Source: an uncultured Clostridia bacterium (GTDB lineage: Bacteria; Bacillota; Clostridia; Christensenellales; Aristaeellaceae). From it: a stretch of DNA of 33,167 bases. Of this stretch, positions 8,602-18,022 are shown in pieces (positions within the stretch are counted from its first letter, which is position 1; each line of letters begins with the position of its first letter). Position numbers and translations under genes: made by a program. The stretch covers positions 1 through 33,167 of the forward strand of contig CALCQO010000038.1 of assembly GCA_937894675.1 (NCBI GenBank), written 5' to 3'. Below the pieces are notes generated by a model. The model saw nothing but the letters and a program-made list of their open reading frames with translations. It had not been told where the DNA came from and made no database searches.

Positions 8602-8683
8602 GGGATGTCCTCCTCCGGTCGTCTTACCCATACAACGGATGAAAAAGCAAAATCATTGCATTCCGTGTACATTCTATTCGATA

Positions 8684-9820
8684 TTATTCCATCAAGTCAA
8701 GCAGGACGGCGTTCATCAGGTCCATGCCCCTGTCCGTCAGGCGCAGGTACCCGTCTTCCAAGACCGCCAACCCCTTGGTCAGGGAGGGGGCGAGCCGGCT
8801 GCCGTACACCTCCCCCAGGGGGATGCCGTAGGTGTCTTCAAAAGCCTTCAAGGTAACGCCCCTTGTCATGCGCAGACCCAGCATCATGGTTTCAAACATC
8901 TGCTCTTCTCTGGTAAGCGCCTGGGTTTGCGCTGCTTCGCCCCGCAGATAGCCTTCCAGGCTCATGGGGTTTTGCCGCCTTTCACCGCGGCCCACCAGAC
9001 TGTGGGCGGCGCAGCCGAAGCCCAGGTAGGGAACCCTTGTCCAGCAGCCTTCGTTATGCCTGCAATGAAAGCCCGGTTTGGCGAAGTTGCTGATCTCATA
9101 CTGGACAAAACCCTGTTCCGCCAGCATGGCGCGGGCCAGGTCGTACATGCGCCGCTCGGCCTCCACTTCGGGCAGGGAGAGGGCGCCTGATGCTAACCGC
9201 GCCTGAAGCGCGGTACCCTCTTCGGGGATTAAGCCGTAGCAGGACAAGTGGGTTACAGGCAGCTGCAGCGCCAGGCGCAGGGTGTCCGCCCACTGATCTT
9301 CCGTTTGGCCAGGCAGGCCGAACATCAAATCCACATTGATGTTGGTGATGCCGCGGGACGCTACCAAGTCGACCGTTTCTTCCACCTGGCGCCAGGTATG
9401 CTGCCGGCCAAGGAGCCGCAGCATGCCGGTCTGGGAAGCCTGGGCGCCCAGGGACAGCCGGTTGACGCCCCCCGCGGCGGCGGCCGCGAGAAAGCTTTCT
9501 GTCACCATGCCCGGGTTGGCTTCGCAGGTGATTTCCGCGTCCGGGGCGATGGAATACCCCGCCCGCAGCGTCTCCAGCAATTGGGTCAGCTGGGATGGCT
9601 TCAGCAGAGAGGGCGTCCCGCCGCCCAGATACACCGTGTCGGCTGTTTGCCGGGGCTCTCCTGCCGCGCGGGCGGCGATTTCCTCCGCCACTTTGTCCAC
9701 ATAGGGTTGGCGCAGGGACATCTGCCCGCCCCAGGAGGGAAAGTCGCAGTAGCTGCACTTCTGGGCGCAAAAGGGCACATGGACATACAGCCCCAGGCGG
9801 TTTACAGATTGCGGTACCAT
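8684..9820 (-). CDS. hemW: HemW-like radical SAM protein (coproporphyrinogen III oxidase-like)
   Basis: The 378-residue protein shows the radical SAM cluster motif CAQKCSYCDF (Cys18, Cys22, Cys25), the SAM-contacting GGGTPSLL, and the HemN/HemW C-terminal domain. The CxYCDF form is typical of HemW, which hands heme to target proteins and does not oxidise coproporphyrinogen itself. True HemN has a fourth nearby Cys that is missing here. I chose the ATG at 9820; a longer TTG frame to 9850 lacks a ribosome-binding site. The start lies inside the 3' end of the hydrolase gene (19-nt overlap), which suggests translational coupling. Heme delivery versus an anaerobic porphyrin step cannot be settled from sequence alone. 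Confidence 0.85.
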   Translation of the reverse strand: MVPQSVNRLGLYVHVPFCAQKCSYCDFPSWGGQMSLRQPYVDKVAEEIAARAAGEPRQTADTVYLGGGTPSLLKPSQLTQLLETLRAGYSIAPDAEITCEANPGMVTESFLAAAAAGGVNRLSLGAQASQTGMLRLLGRQHTWRQVEETVDLVASRGITNINVDLMFGLPGQTEDQWADTLRLALQLPVTHLSCYGLIPEEGTALQARLASGALSLPEVEAERRMYDLARAMLAEQGFVQYEISNFAKPGFHCRHNEGCWTRVPYLGFGCAAHSLVGRGERRQNPMSLEGYLRGEAAQTQALTREEQMFETMMLGLRMTRGVTLKAFEDTYGIPLGEVYGSRLAPSLTKGLAVLEDGYLRLTDRGMDLMNAVLLDLME

Positions 9821-10617
9821 GTATCCATCATCTGCAGCCAGCCCTGGCAAGCCGGGGTGATGTTATGCTGCCACGCGGGGCCGTACACTTCCTCGTTGGA
9901 CAGGGACAGCCCATGCTCCCCCTTCTGATACAGGTGCATTTCAAAGGGCACCCCCGCTTTGCGCAGGGCGGAAGCGAACATCATGGAGTTTTCCACGGGG
10001 ACATCCGCGTCCTCTACGGTATGCCACAGGAAGGTGGGCGGCACCTCGGGCTTTACCTGCTTTTCCAGGGACACGGTATAGAGGTACTTTTCCCTGTCTT
10101 CCCCCATCAGGTTGTCCATGGACCCCTGGTGGGTAAAGGGGCCGGAGGTAATGACAGGATAAGCCAGCACCAGGGCGTTGGGGCGCACATCCTCGTTGGT
10201 TAAGCCCAGCAGCTGGGCGTAGTAGGGACGCATCCAGAATACACCGGCGGAAGCGGCCAGGTGACCGCCGGCGGAAAAGCCCATCAGGACAATCCTGTCC
10301 GGGTCTACATGCCAATTTTCCGCATTGGCCCGCACATGGTGGATGGAAGCCAGCAGCTGCAGCAGCTGGCTGGGGAACACCTGGGGCGCCACATCGTAAT
10401 GAAGCACCGCCGCGTGATAGCCCATGGAGAGCAATCGCACCGCCACAGGCTCCGCCTCCCGGAAGGAGCGGAACTCATAGCCGCCGCCCGGGCAGATAAT
10501 CACCAAAGGACGCACCCTGTTTTCGTCCACTTCCTCGTTATTATCCAAGAGGTACAGGGTCATCTCCACATCGTTGGCCTGGTTGTTTACATGAATGGTT
10601 TCCTGTTTGTACAGCAT
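9802..10617 (-). CDS. Alpha/beta hydrolase, acetyl-esterase/BD-FAE-like
   Basis: The 271-residue hydrolase has no signal peptide and is probably cytoplasmic. The oxyanion motif CPGGGYEF lies near 42, the nucleophile elbow GFSAGG puts the catalytic Ser at 115, and Asp203 (VEDADVPVEN) and His235 (KGEHG) complete the triad. Relatives deacetylate xylan oligosaccharides or cleave small acyl esters; some are annotated as acetylesterase or xylan esterase. It follows the M29 peptidase by 8 nt, with AGAGGA overlapping the gap, and overlaps hemW. The ABC sugar importer about 12 kb away makes a carbohydrate ester a reasonable substrate, but that is inference. Confidence 0.85.
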   Translation of the reverse strand: MLYKQETIHVNNQANDVEMTLYLLDNNEEVDENRVRPLVIICPGGGYEFRSFREAEPVAVRLLSMGYHAAVLHYDVAPQVFPSQLLQLLASIHHVRANAENWHVDPDRIVLMGFSAGGHLAASAGVFWMRPYYAQLLGLTNEDVRPNALVLAYPVITSGPFTHQGSMDNLMGEDREKYLYTVSLEKQVKPEVPPTFLWHTVEDADVPVENSMMFASALRKAGVPFEMHLYQKGEHGLSLSNEEVYGPAWQHNITPACQGWLQMMDTWYRNL

Positions 10618-10625
10618 ATTTCCTC

Positions 10626-11741
10626 TTATTTCAGTTGGTCAGGGTTGAGACCCTCCAGTTCGGGCAGCACGAAAAGGCCGTCTCTTCGCACCAGCACATC
10701 ATCAAAATACATGTCGCCGCCGCCCCATTCCCTGGTCTGAATGCACACCAGATCCCAGTGGATGGCGCTTTTGTTGCCGTTGGGGCAGTCGTCATAGCAC
10801 TCGCCGGGGGTAAAGTGGAAGGAGCCGGCGATCTTCTCATCAAATAAGGTATCCTTCATGGGCACGGTGATATGGGGGTTGACGCCGATGGCGAACTCGC
10901 CGATAAAACGGGCGCCTTCATCGGTATCCAGGATTTTGTTCAGCAATGCCTCGTGGTTGCCGGCGGCTTTGACAATTTTGCCGTCTTCAAAGGTGAAGGC
11001 GATATTTTCAAAGGTCGTACCCTGGTACAGGGAAGGGGTATTGTAGCGCAGGGTGCCGTTTACCGAGTCCCTGATGGGGGCGGAGAACACCTCGCCGTCG
11101 GGGATGTTCAGCTTGCCGTCGCACTTGATGGCGGGCTGGCCTTTGATGGAAAAGTTTAAATCCGTGCCCGGGCCGGTGATGCGCACCTTGTCCGTACGCA
11201 TCATAAGGCTCACCAGCTTGTCCATTTCCCGGCTCATTTTCGCGTAGTCCATCAGGCACACGCGGAAGTAATAATCTTCAAAGGCCGCCGTGCTCATGCC
11301 CGCCTGCTGCGCCATGGCGGGGGTGGGGTAGCGCAGCACCACCCACTTGGTATGGGGCACACGGATTTCGCTGTGCACTCTCTTGCCGTAATGCAGGCCG
11401 TACAGCTTTTTCTTCTCCTGGGGCACATCGGCGCTCTCAAAGGCGTTATCGCCGCCGCGGATGCCGATGTAGGCTTGGCAGTCCGCCATGCGGCGGGCGT
11501 CCAGATCCGCCATCCAGTCCAGCTGTTCTTTGGTATAGCCCATCATCAGGGCGCGCTCCACCTGCAGGCTGACCAGGTTGACCGCGGGGATGCCGCCAGC
11601 GGCGTAGATTTCCTCCACCAGAGCGGTGGTAAACTCCGGCGCGATGCCCCGATCCTCAATCAGCACCTTTTCCCCTGGCTGCACGCGGCAGGAGTATTGC
11701 ACCAATTGCTTTGCGAATTGCTGTAGCCGTGGATCCTTCAT
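10626..11741 (-). CDS. M29-family metallo-aminopeptidase (AmpS/PepS-like)
   Basis: The 371-residue cytoplasmic enzyme belongs to the thermophilic aminopeptidase family M29, which removes N-terminal residues using two metal ions. The expected ligand positions are present: Glu217 (IPDGEVF), Glu282 (GEFAIGVNP), His309 (SFHF) and His328/Asp330 (AIHWD). Asp343 (GGGDMYFDD) follows. The length agrees with the family (about 370-410). The ATG at 11741 has GGAGG at 5 nt. It follows the acyltransferase stop by 16 nt and precedes the hydrolase by 8 nt, so the three are probably cotranscribed. Confidence 0.92.
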   Translation of the reverse strand: MKDPRLQQFAKQLVQYSCRVQPGEKVLIEDRGIAPEFTTALVEEIYAAGGIPAVNLVSLQVERALMMGYTKEQLDWMADLDARRMADCQAYIGIRGGDNAFESADVPQEKKKLYGLHYGKRVHSEIRVPHTKWVVLRYPTPAMAQQAGMSTAAFEDYYFRVCLMDYAKMSREMDKLVSLMMRTDKVRITGPGTDLNFSIKGQPAIKCDGKLNIPDGEVFSAPIRDSVNGTLRYNTPSLYQGTTFENIAFTFEDGKIVKAAGNHEALLNKILDTDEGARFIGEFAIGVNPHITVPMKDTLFDEKIAGSFHFTPGECYDDCPNGNKSAIHWDLVCIQTREWGGGDMYFDDVLVRRDGLFVLPELEGLNPDQLK

Positions 11742-11757
11742 GGTTCCTCCAAGAAAT

Positions 11758-12942
11758 TTATTTGCCCGTCAGGCGCTTGGTGATGGGGCGCTCAAACAGG
11801 TAGGTAACAAGAACAGAAATGGCCAGCGCCCCCAGGTAGCAGCAAGCTACGTAGGCGTACTGCCAGGGCTTCTCCCCCGCCTGGTGGGGGCTTAGGGATT
11901 GGCTGGGTGGAAAGCCCCAGCGCTTGAGCTGCACCGCGAACACCTGGTGCCAAATATAGAACTGAAACGAAATTTCAGACAGAATTCTGGTAACCCGGTT
12001 GCCCAGCACCAGCCTTATGCCGCCAAGGCCAAGAGACACCCCCAGCATGAACAGCGACAGAAATACCGACAGCCCGTAGCGGCGTTTTAGTTGCCCCAGG
12101 CGGATGGCGGCCGTCCCGTTCTCCGCCGCCTGGCCGGAAGCGTACTGCAGCAGGATATACAGGGCTGCCACCGCGCACACCGTCATGAGGATGCGGGTCC
12201 AGCTATCCTCCTTCATGCGCTTGCGTAAACTGGTGTAGCAAGCCGCCGCCACAAATCCGTTGGCGTACACATCCAAAAAAGCAGGCATCTGGTTGAACCA
12301 CATGCTGTTGTCCGGCAGGCTGGCCGCGTACCCCCGGAAAAGGAAGGCGGCGCCCGCCATGCCCGCGTAGGTCAGCAGCGGCTGCCTGCGGAAAGCCCTG
12401 GCCAGGAAGGGAAAAATCAGGTAGAAGTGCATCTCCACCCCCAAGGTCCACAGAGCGCCGTTAAGGGGGGTGGCATGATAGCTGAAGGGAAACAGGGTAT
12501 GGGTAAAGGTAAGGTGCGCCAGCACATCCTTGGCCATGTCGCCGCTGCCGCGGTACATCTGATAGGGCAAAGCCACAAACAGCAGCATCACCAGAATCGC
12601 CAGGTAGTAGCTGGGCACGATGCGCACCAGCCGCTTGCGGTAAAAGGGCAGGATGGCCGGTGAGGGCGCCCCCTTTTCCAGGCTCTGGGCATAGGGCAGG
12701 TACAGCAGAAAGCCGCTGAGCAGCAGCATGCCGTCCACCCACAGATAGCCCGAGCGAAGCAAAAAGTCCAAGCTGTAGGTCTGCCCAAAAAGGGTAAGAG
12801 CCGGGGTGAGCCAACTTTGCTGCCAGATATGGAAGGAGGCGACAATGAAAACCATCAGAAAGCGCACCCCGTCCAGGGGCGCGATATGGCTGCCCTCCTC
12901 CAGTTGGGTCGCGTCCCTGTACCAGGCAATCAGCCGCTGCAT
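11758..12942 (-). CDS. Membrane acyltransferase, family 3 (OatA/OafA-like)
   Basis: The 394-residue integral membrane protein has about ten hydrophobic segments. It shows the Acyltransferase 3 signatures: LDGVRFLMVFIVASFHIW at the N terminus, DGMLLLSGFLLY, FYRKRLVRIVPSYY, and ALWTLGVEMHFYLIFP. These enzymes move acetyl or other short acyl groups across the membrane onto peptidoglycan, teichoic acid or glycans. There is no C-terminal SGNH domain, so the acceptor is unclear. I chose the ATG at 12942, which shares one base with the stop of the upstream TPR-like gene (TGATG), implying translational coupling. Confidence 0.9.
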   Translation of the reverse strand: MQRLIAWYRDATQLEEGSHIAPLDGVRFLMVFIVASFHIWQQSWLTPALTLFGQTYSLDFLLRSGYLWVDGMLLLSGFLLYLPYAQSLEKGAPSPAILPFYRKRLVRIVPSYYLAILVMLLFVALPYQMYRGSGDMAKDVLAHLTFTHTLFPFSYHATPLNGALWTLGVEMHFYLIFPFLARAFRRQPLLTYAGMAGAAFLFRGYAASLPDNSMWFNQMPAFLDVYANGFVAAACYTSLRKRMKEDSWTRILMTVCAVAALYILLQYASGQAAENGTAAIRLGQLKRRYGLSVFLSLFMLGVSLGLGGIRLVLGNRVTRILSEISFQFYIWHQVFAVQLKRWGFPPSQSLSPHQAGEKPWQYAYVACCYLGALAISVLVTYLFERPITKRLTGK

Positions 12943-15749
12943 CAATCCAGCCTCGTCATTTTAAACAGGCGCTTGGTGCTTTCCTCCCGCAGGGTCATGG
13001 AGGAATTGGTCATGCGGGTAATGTTGTGGGTATAGACCAGGGTGTCGGGGGAATCCCCGGTGGACAGGCGGTACTGCCCCGCCACGAAATACCCTTCCTT
13101 GCCGTCAATCAGGCAGGTGCCGTCTTCCCTGAACTCCATCTGCACGCCCTTGGTACTTTCCCACTTGCCGATAACCCGATAGGCGTAGCGGGTGAGCTTG
13201 CGGCTGGACACGTCCCTGTAATCGGCGATCAGGCGGTACCAGGGCAGCGCCTCATAGGGTTTGCCGTCGGCGTACAGGCCGTCCGCGTAGCGGTAGACCG
13301 CGTCCTCGTACAGGCGCTGCACGTCGCTGTAGGCTTCCGGCGGGTTCTGCTTGTCCAGGGGCAGCAGCAGTTCGGCGGCGGTTTTATAGTCCTTTTCGTC
13401 AATAGCCGCCTTCGCCCCGTCGTAGGCTTCCCGGTAGTGGGTGTCATAGCTCTGGGCCGCCTGCTGGGCAGCGTCCTGATAGTCCCCCAAGCTTTGGAAC
13501 AGGGCTGCTGCCTGGCTGACATCCCCGCTGTCCCGGCTGGCGACCGCCGCTTCGTAGGTAACGGAGCGGAACATATCGGCTGCGTCCTTATAACCCTGTA
13601 TTTCCATTAATAGGGGCGACGCGTCTGCCAGGCGGTTTTCCGCCATTAATTTACTTGCTTGCAAATAGACGCTCTCCTGGTATTGGATTTGGGCGTCGGA
13701 ATAGTCGCCCAGGGCTTGAAACTGCTGGGCCGCGGCGGGGTAATCCCCTTGCTGCAACGCCTGCTCCGCCAGGTGATACTGCGCCTGCTTGATTTTTTCT
13801 GCGCTGTTGCCAAATTCATTCAGCGCGGTAAACTGCTGGATGGCACTCTGGTATTCCCCGTCCAGCAGCGCTTTATCCGCGCGGGCATAGAGGGCTTTTT
13901 GAAGCTGCTGGGGGCTGTCCTGGAAATCTCCCAGGCCGAGGAAAATGTTCACCGCCTCATCATAGCCGCCTTCGCTGAGAGCCTTTGAGCCCACCTGGTA
14001 GGAAACCTCCCTGCCCAGTACGTCCGCGTCCAGATAATCGCCGGCCAGGTTGAAATATTTGGCGGCCTCGGAAATATCACCCGCCTGCTGTTTCTGCAGC
14101 CCGGCCTGGTAGTACGCTTCCTTGATGACCTGCCGCGCCAGCGCCACATTGGGCGCTTCCGACAGCAATGTGATGGCCTCCTCGAAGTTGCCCTCCTGCA
14201 TCTGGGCAAGCCCAAGATGGTAGGAACATTCTTCGCTCAGCAGGGCGGCGTCCTCAAAGGTGGGGATTTTATCCAGCATTTCCTTGGCTTTGGCGTATTC
14301 CCCCGCCCCCATCAGCTCCACCGCCGGGCGGTACAAACTTTCGGTGGCCCTGCGCCAGGCGTCCCGGTAATCCCCCGCCAGTAGAAACTGTTCAGCCGCC
14401 AGGTCATAGCTGCCTGCGTCAAACAAGGCTTCGCCCCACAGGTAGTGGGACTCGGTTACTTTCTTAACCGCCTCGCTGTTGCCCGGCAGTTGGGAGAACA
14501 GGCTGAGGGCTTTTTCATAGTCTTTATCCTCAAAGGCGGTCATGGCGGGCAGGAACAGGCTCTGCTCCGCCAGGGCGGCGCTGTCCTCATAATCCCCCAG
14601 GGCCAGGTATTTTTCCCGGGCTTCCTCGTAGCGCAGGCTCTCCATCAGGCTGTTGGCCCATTGATAGTGGGTCAGCTTCACCCGGCTGTCCGCCTGCTCA
14701 AAACCGGGGATTTCCTCGTACAGGGCGATGGCGGCCTCGTAGTCGCCGTTGCTGCGCAGGGTCTCCGCCCGCTCGTAGCGCGCTTTTTTGGACAAGGCCG
14801 CGCTGTCTTTGAAATCCCCCAGGGTGTCGAACAAATCCTGGGCGGTTTTCAACGATGTCAGCGTGCCGATCTGCATGGCGTGGCGGGCGCTCTCATAATC
14901 GCTCTCCAGAACCCGCTGGGGGCTGTCGCGGTATTCTTTCAAATCCAGAAAAGCGGTTTTTGCCGCCTCAAACTCGCCCAGAGACAAGCGCCTGTCCGCC
15001 TGGTAATAGCGGTAGGCTGGAATACCGTGGAAATACACACCGTACGCCGCGGCCGACAGCAGCGCCAGGGAGGCGATGCCCACCGTCATGCGTTTGCGCA
15101 GCTTGCGCTGTTTCTTTTCCTTGTCCTCCTGCTCCTTCTTCAGCCTTTCCGCTTCCTCGCGCTGCTTGCGCTCGGCTTCCTCCAGGGCATTATCCTTTTC
15201 GATGATGATTTTTTCTATTGCCGCCGCGTTGTACAGGGTAAACACATCATGCTTGTCCCGCTCGCAGCGGGCGCAGCTTGCGCTGCCCGAGGGGTTGGGG
15301 CGTCCGCAGACGCACACCCACACATTGCCCTGGTCGCTGGGGTAGCCAAGGGCATCCTCCCCCGCCAGGCGCCGCAGCTCGTCCAGCTGGCGGCCTTTGG
15401 GCAGGTTGGCGGGGGTATACTCCGCCATGTCGTTTACATTACGGCGCCAGACGGTGCCGTCGGTGTACCACACTTTTTCGATGATGAAATCCATGGAGGA
15501 GGCGATGGGGCCATCCTCCACCAGGGCGCGCATCTCAAAGGCGCTGCGCCCGTCCCCCGACAGACCCTGCACCCTTTCCACCTGGCGGGACAGTTTCTCG
15601 CCCTTTTCGTTGAAGCATAGAAAAGCCGCCTGCACGCTGTTGACCGCCTTGTGTCCCAGGTTGAACAGATGCAGATAGACAGCGGAGTCTGCGCTGGAGG
15701 GCAGTTTAAAATGCCATAGTTCAACGGGACAGCTTAAATCAATCTTCAT
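12942..15749 (-). CDS. Zinc-ribbon/TM protein with a long TPR-like repeat region, function unknown
   Basis: The 935-residue protein has five parts. An N-terminal beta-rich domain (1-140) begins CPVELWHFKLPS. A four-Cys zinc ribbon follows (Cys146-x-Cys148-x10-Cys159-x2-Cys162). A charged Glu/Lys coiled coil (about 178-220) leads to one membrane helix (222-240) after KLRKR. Then come about 14 TPR-like repeats of roughly 40 residues, with a recurring GDYxDA consensus. The last 80 residues (GKWESTKG...FREDGTC) look like a small beta-barrel domain. The positive-inside rule puts the repeats outside the cell and the zinc ribbon inside. The ATG at 15749 has GGAGG at 6 nt. I do not recognise a characterised homologue; a scaffold linking envelope and cytoplasm is one possibility. 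Confidence 0.8.
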   Translation of the reverse strand: MKIDLSCPVELWHFKLPSSADSAVYLHLFNLGHKAVNSVQAAFLCFNEKGEKLSRQVERVQGLSGDGRSAFEMRALVEDGPIASSMDFIIEKVWYTDGTVWRRNVNDMAEYTPANLPKGRQLDELRRLAGEDALGYPSDQGNVWVCVCGRPNPSGSASCARCERDKHDVFTLYNAAAIEKIIIEKDNALEEAERKQREEAERLKKEQEDKEKKQRKLRKRMTVGIASLALLSAAAYGVYFHGIPAYRYYQADRRLSLGEFEAAKTAFLDLKEYRDSPQRVLESDYESARHAMQIGTLTSLKTAQDLFDTLGDFKDSAALSKKARYERAETLRSNGDYEAAIALYEEIPGFEQADSRVKLTHYQWANSLMESLRYEEAREKYLALGDYEDSAALAEQSLFLPAMTAFEDKDYEKALSLFSQLPGNSEAVKKVTESHYLWGEALFDAGSYDLAAEQFLLAGDYRDAWRRATESLYRPAVELMGAGEYAKAKEMLDKIPTFEDAALLSEECSYHLGLAQMQEGNFEEAITLLSEAPNVALARQVIKEAYYQAGLQKQQAGDISEAAKYFNLAGDYLDADVLGREVSYQVGSKALSEGGYDEAVNIFLGLGDFQDSPQQLQKALYARADKALLDGEYQSAIQQFTALNEFGNSAEKIKQAQYHLAEQALQQGDYPAAAQQFQALGDYSDAQIQYQESVYLQASKLMAENRLADASPLLMEIQGYKDAADMFRSVTYEAAVASRDSGDVSQAAALFQSLGDYQDAAQQAAQSYDTHYREAYDGAKAAIDEKDYKTAAELLLPLDKQNPPEAYSDVQRLYEDAVYRYADGLYADGKPYEALPWYRLIADYRDVSSRKLTRYAYRVIGKWESTKGVQMEFREDGTCLIDGKEGYFVAGQYRLSTGDSPDTLVYTHNITRMTNSSMTLREESTKRLFKMTRLD

Positions 15750-15831
15750 GCGGTTCCTCCATGCAAGCGGAATATGACAATCAGGGCGCCCCGCGCCCCG
15801 AAAAATACAAGCTAATCACATCCAAGGAAAA

Positions 15832-16983
15832 TCAGATGTGGGAAAAGGACATTTCCACCAATTGTTCACCCATGAAATGGCAGGCGAACAGCACGGTGCC
15901 GTCATTGAGGGGCACGGAATAATACAGGTGCTGAGCCCCGGCGTCCTGCACAAGGTGGCCGTAGGGTTCTTCGGGCTTTTCCACATCGCCATAGAGGGAC
16001 ACGGAAGCGGTGTTCAGGGTTTCCGACTCGTTCTTAAAGCGCGCCAGAATGTCCAGCATGTCTTCCCCCACCCGGGTGCCCCGGGGGCCTTCAAAGTCGC
16101 CGTAGATGACCACGCTGTCCGTGCGCAGGAACTCGCCGCCCGCGCTGAGGATAAAGGTAATGTTGATGCCGTCCCATTGCAGGGTCTCGATGGATTCCCC
16201 TGTGGTGTCCTCCACCTTTTCCCGGGAATCGGGCTGCCCCAGGGCGGCGACGGCGCTGTCCAGGGTCAGATCCACAAAATCAAGGCCGGCAAACACCAGA
16301 TCCTCCCGCTGCATGGGGGCCGGATCCACGGTATTGTACGCGAAATAGCTGTTTTCTTCCTGCAGCTGGGACAGCCTGTCCAGGATGTTTTCGGCTTCCG
16401 CCATGGGCACTTCCTCGCCGCCGAAGTAGCGGACGGCTGTCACCGCGTTCCTGTCGATGGTGAACTGCACGCCCGAGCGGTCCACGCTGTCCTGGTTGGG
16501 GGTGTACACGCTGTACTCCAGCAGGGTAATCTGCTGGCCTACCCGCATCAGGGTGCCGGTATACACGGTCTCAGGCAGGGCGCCGCGCAGGTATAAAACC
16601 GCGGCTTCATTGGTGCCAAGCAGGGAGGGGTTATCGTTGGGAAAAGCCGCCAGCACCGCGCCCACCGACTGGGTAACAATCAGGGTTCTGGGGCCGGTAA
16701 GGCCTGATACCTCAATGGACTCGCTGTCGATAACCGCGCCTGAAAGCAGGGTATCCGGCGACAAATCCTTGCTCTGGGGATACACGGAATAGCCCCTGCC
16801 GTCCGCCGTGAGGCCCTCGGGGGTTTCCTTCACTTCCAGTTGGTCGGCGATGGCGCGGGAAAGGAGGGACTCCGTCCATTCATTGAGTTCCTGCGCTGTA
16901 ATGGGGGTAACCTCCGCCTGCTGGGCGAACGCTGTGCCCGTCATAAGGAGAAGCGCCAGAATGCTTGCCAATACTCGTTTCAT
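15832..16983 (-). CDS. Secreted protein with an internal duplication, function unknown
   Basis: The 383-residue protein starts with a signal peptide (MKRVLASILALLLMTGTAFAQ). Residues about 84-163 and 288-368 resemble each other in order and spacing: a short strand before GPR, an amphipathic helix, a Phe-x-Asn, LYLRG or LYGDV, PE-x2-Y, then an L-x-YSV strand. It looks like two copies of one alpha/beta domain. A stretch near 238-280 (VAALGQPDSRE... WDGINITF) is reminiscent of BamE/SmpA-type folds, but weakly. The ATG at 16983 has AAAGGA about 7 nt upstream. It lies 25 nt after the 4Fe-4S gene and 82 nt before the TPR-like gene. No enzyme motif is visible. Confidence 0.75.
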   Translation of the reverse strand: MKRVLASILALLLMTGTAFAQQAEVTPITAQELNEWTESLLSRAIADQLEVKETPEGLTADGRGYSVYPQSKDLSPDTLLSGAVIDSESIEVSGLTGPRTLIVTQSVGAVLAAFPNDNPSLLGTNEAAVLYLRGALPETVYTGTLMRVGQQITLLEYSVYTPNQDSVDRSGVQFTIDRNAVTAVRYFGGEEVPMAEAENILDRLSQLQEENSYFAYNTVDPAPMQREDLVFAGLDFVDLTLDSAVAALGQPDSREKVEDTTGESIETLQWDGINITFILSAGGEFLRTDSVVIYGDFEGPRGTRVGEDMLDILARFKNESETLNTASVSLYGDVEKPEEPYGHLVQDAGAQHLYYSVPLNDGTVLFACHFMGEQLVEMSFSHI

Positions 16984-17008
16984 TGTCTATCCTTTCCGCC
17001 CGATGGGG

Positions 17009-18022
17009 CTATGCCTGCTTGGATAATACTCCCTTTTGGGATAATTTGCCATCTCCAAAGCCCATGGACAAAGCGTCCGTGGGGCATACGTTGACGCAGT
17101 CGCCGCAGCGCACGCACTCGGCATGGTTCAGTTCCTTGGTCGGGTCCAGGCACATACCGCAGGCCCGGGCGCACTTGCCGCATTTGATGCAGGCGTCCTG
17201 GCTGAAGCGCAGCCGGTAGAGGGACACGGGATTGAGCAGCCCGTACATAGCCCCCAGGGGGCATACATACTTGCAGAACGGACGGTACATCATGACGGAC
17301 AGCAGCACGACAACCGCCAGAATGCCCATCTTCCACCCGAACAAAAAGCCCAGTTCGCCGCCCTTGGCGGGCAGGCCGATGGCAGCGGGTTTGATGATGG
17401 CGTTGCCGATATCCGGCAATGTGGTAAGCCCGGTTACCGCGGGCAGCGCGCCCGTGCCTCCCGCCGCCCCGACAGTGCCCAGCTGCTCATGGATAATATA
17501 GGGGATGCCCGCTTCCAGGGCGCCCGCCGGGCACACATACTTGCAGAAATAGGGGGAGGAATCGCCGGAGGCCTTGGTGAGCATGGGCAGCAGAATGACC
17601 AGCAGTACCAGAAATACATACTTCAGGTTGCGCAGTACCCTGTCGCCTTTGAAATGCTTGATTTTCTTCACAAAAGGGATTTTGAACAGCAGTTCCTGCA
17701 CCAGACCAAAGGGACACAGAAAGCCGCACACCATACGGCCCAACAGCGCGCCAAAGGCCAGTATCATCCCGAAAACATAGGTGGATAACTGGAAAGAGCG
17801 GCTGCCCAGCACCGCCTGCAGGGAGCCGATGGGGCAGGACATCAGGGCGCCCGGGCAGGAATAACAGTTCAGCCCGGGGGCGCAGACTTTTTTCAAATCT
17901 CCCTGGTAAATCATACCGGTGGCAAAACCGGTGACATAGCTGTTGGACGCGGCCGCGAAAAAAAGCTGGATGAGGCGGCGGTGTTTCACCCGGTTTTTCT
18001 TCGTTCTGTCAGCCAATTCCAA
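17009..18022 (-). CDS. NapH/YccM-like 4Fe-4S membrane protein
   Basis: The 337-residue polytopic protein carries many Cys clusters. The order is CAPGLNCYSCPGALMSCPIG, CGFLCPFG, CKYVCPAG and CKYVCPLG in membrane-flanking loops, then two ferredoxin motifs, CIKCGKCARACGMC and CVRCGDCVNVCP. NapH/NosR/RnfB-type relatives pass electrons between quinols or ferredoxin and partners across the membrane. I chose a TTG start at 18022; AAGGAG (18027-18032) lies 4 nt before it and 10 nt before a second in-frame TTG at 18016. The ATG at 18076 has no ribosome-binding site. The 5' end overlaps the microprotein gene. Electron delivery to the neighbouring thioredoxin-like protein is plausible inference. Confidence 0.88.
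   Translation of the reverse strand: MELADRTKKNRVKHRRLIQLFFAAASNSYVTGFATGMIYQGDLKKVCAPGLNCYSCPGALMSCPIGSLQAVLGSRSFQLSTYVFGMILAFGALLGRMVCGFLCPFGLVQELLFKIPFVKKIKHFKGDRVLRNLKYVFLVLLVILLPMLTKASGDSSPYFCKYVCPAGALEAGIPYIIHEQLGTVGAAGGTGALPAVTGLTTLPDIGNAIIKPAAIGLPAKGGELGFLFGWKMGILAVVVLLSVMMYRPFCKYVCPLGAMYGLLNPVSLYRLRFSQDACIKCGKCARACGMCLDPTKELNHAECVRCGDCVNVCPTDALSMGFGDGKLSQKGVLSKQA

Noticed and set aside
14445..15620. 391-codon plus-strand frame opposite the TPR-like protein
   Set aside because: Composition is that of an antisense shadow; the minus-strand frame has repeats, a ribosome-binding site and coupling to its neighbour.
15770..15810. GC-rich inverted repeat (GGGCGC/GCGCCC) between two minus-strand genes
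   Set aside because: A 6-bp stem with no T run in the direction of transcription; too weak to call a terminator.
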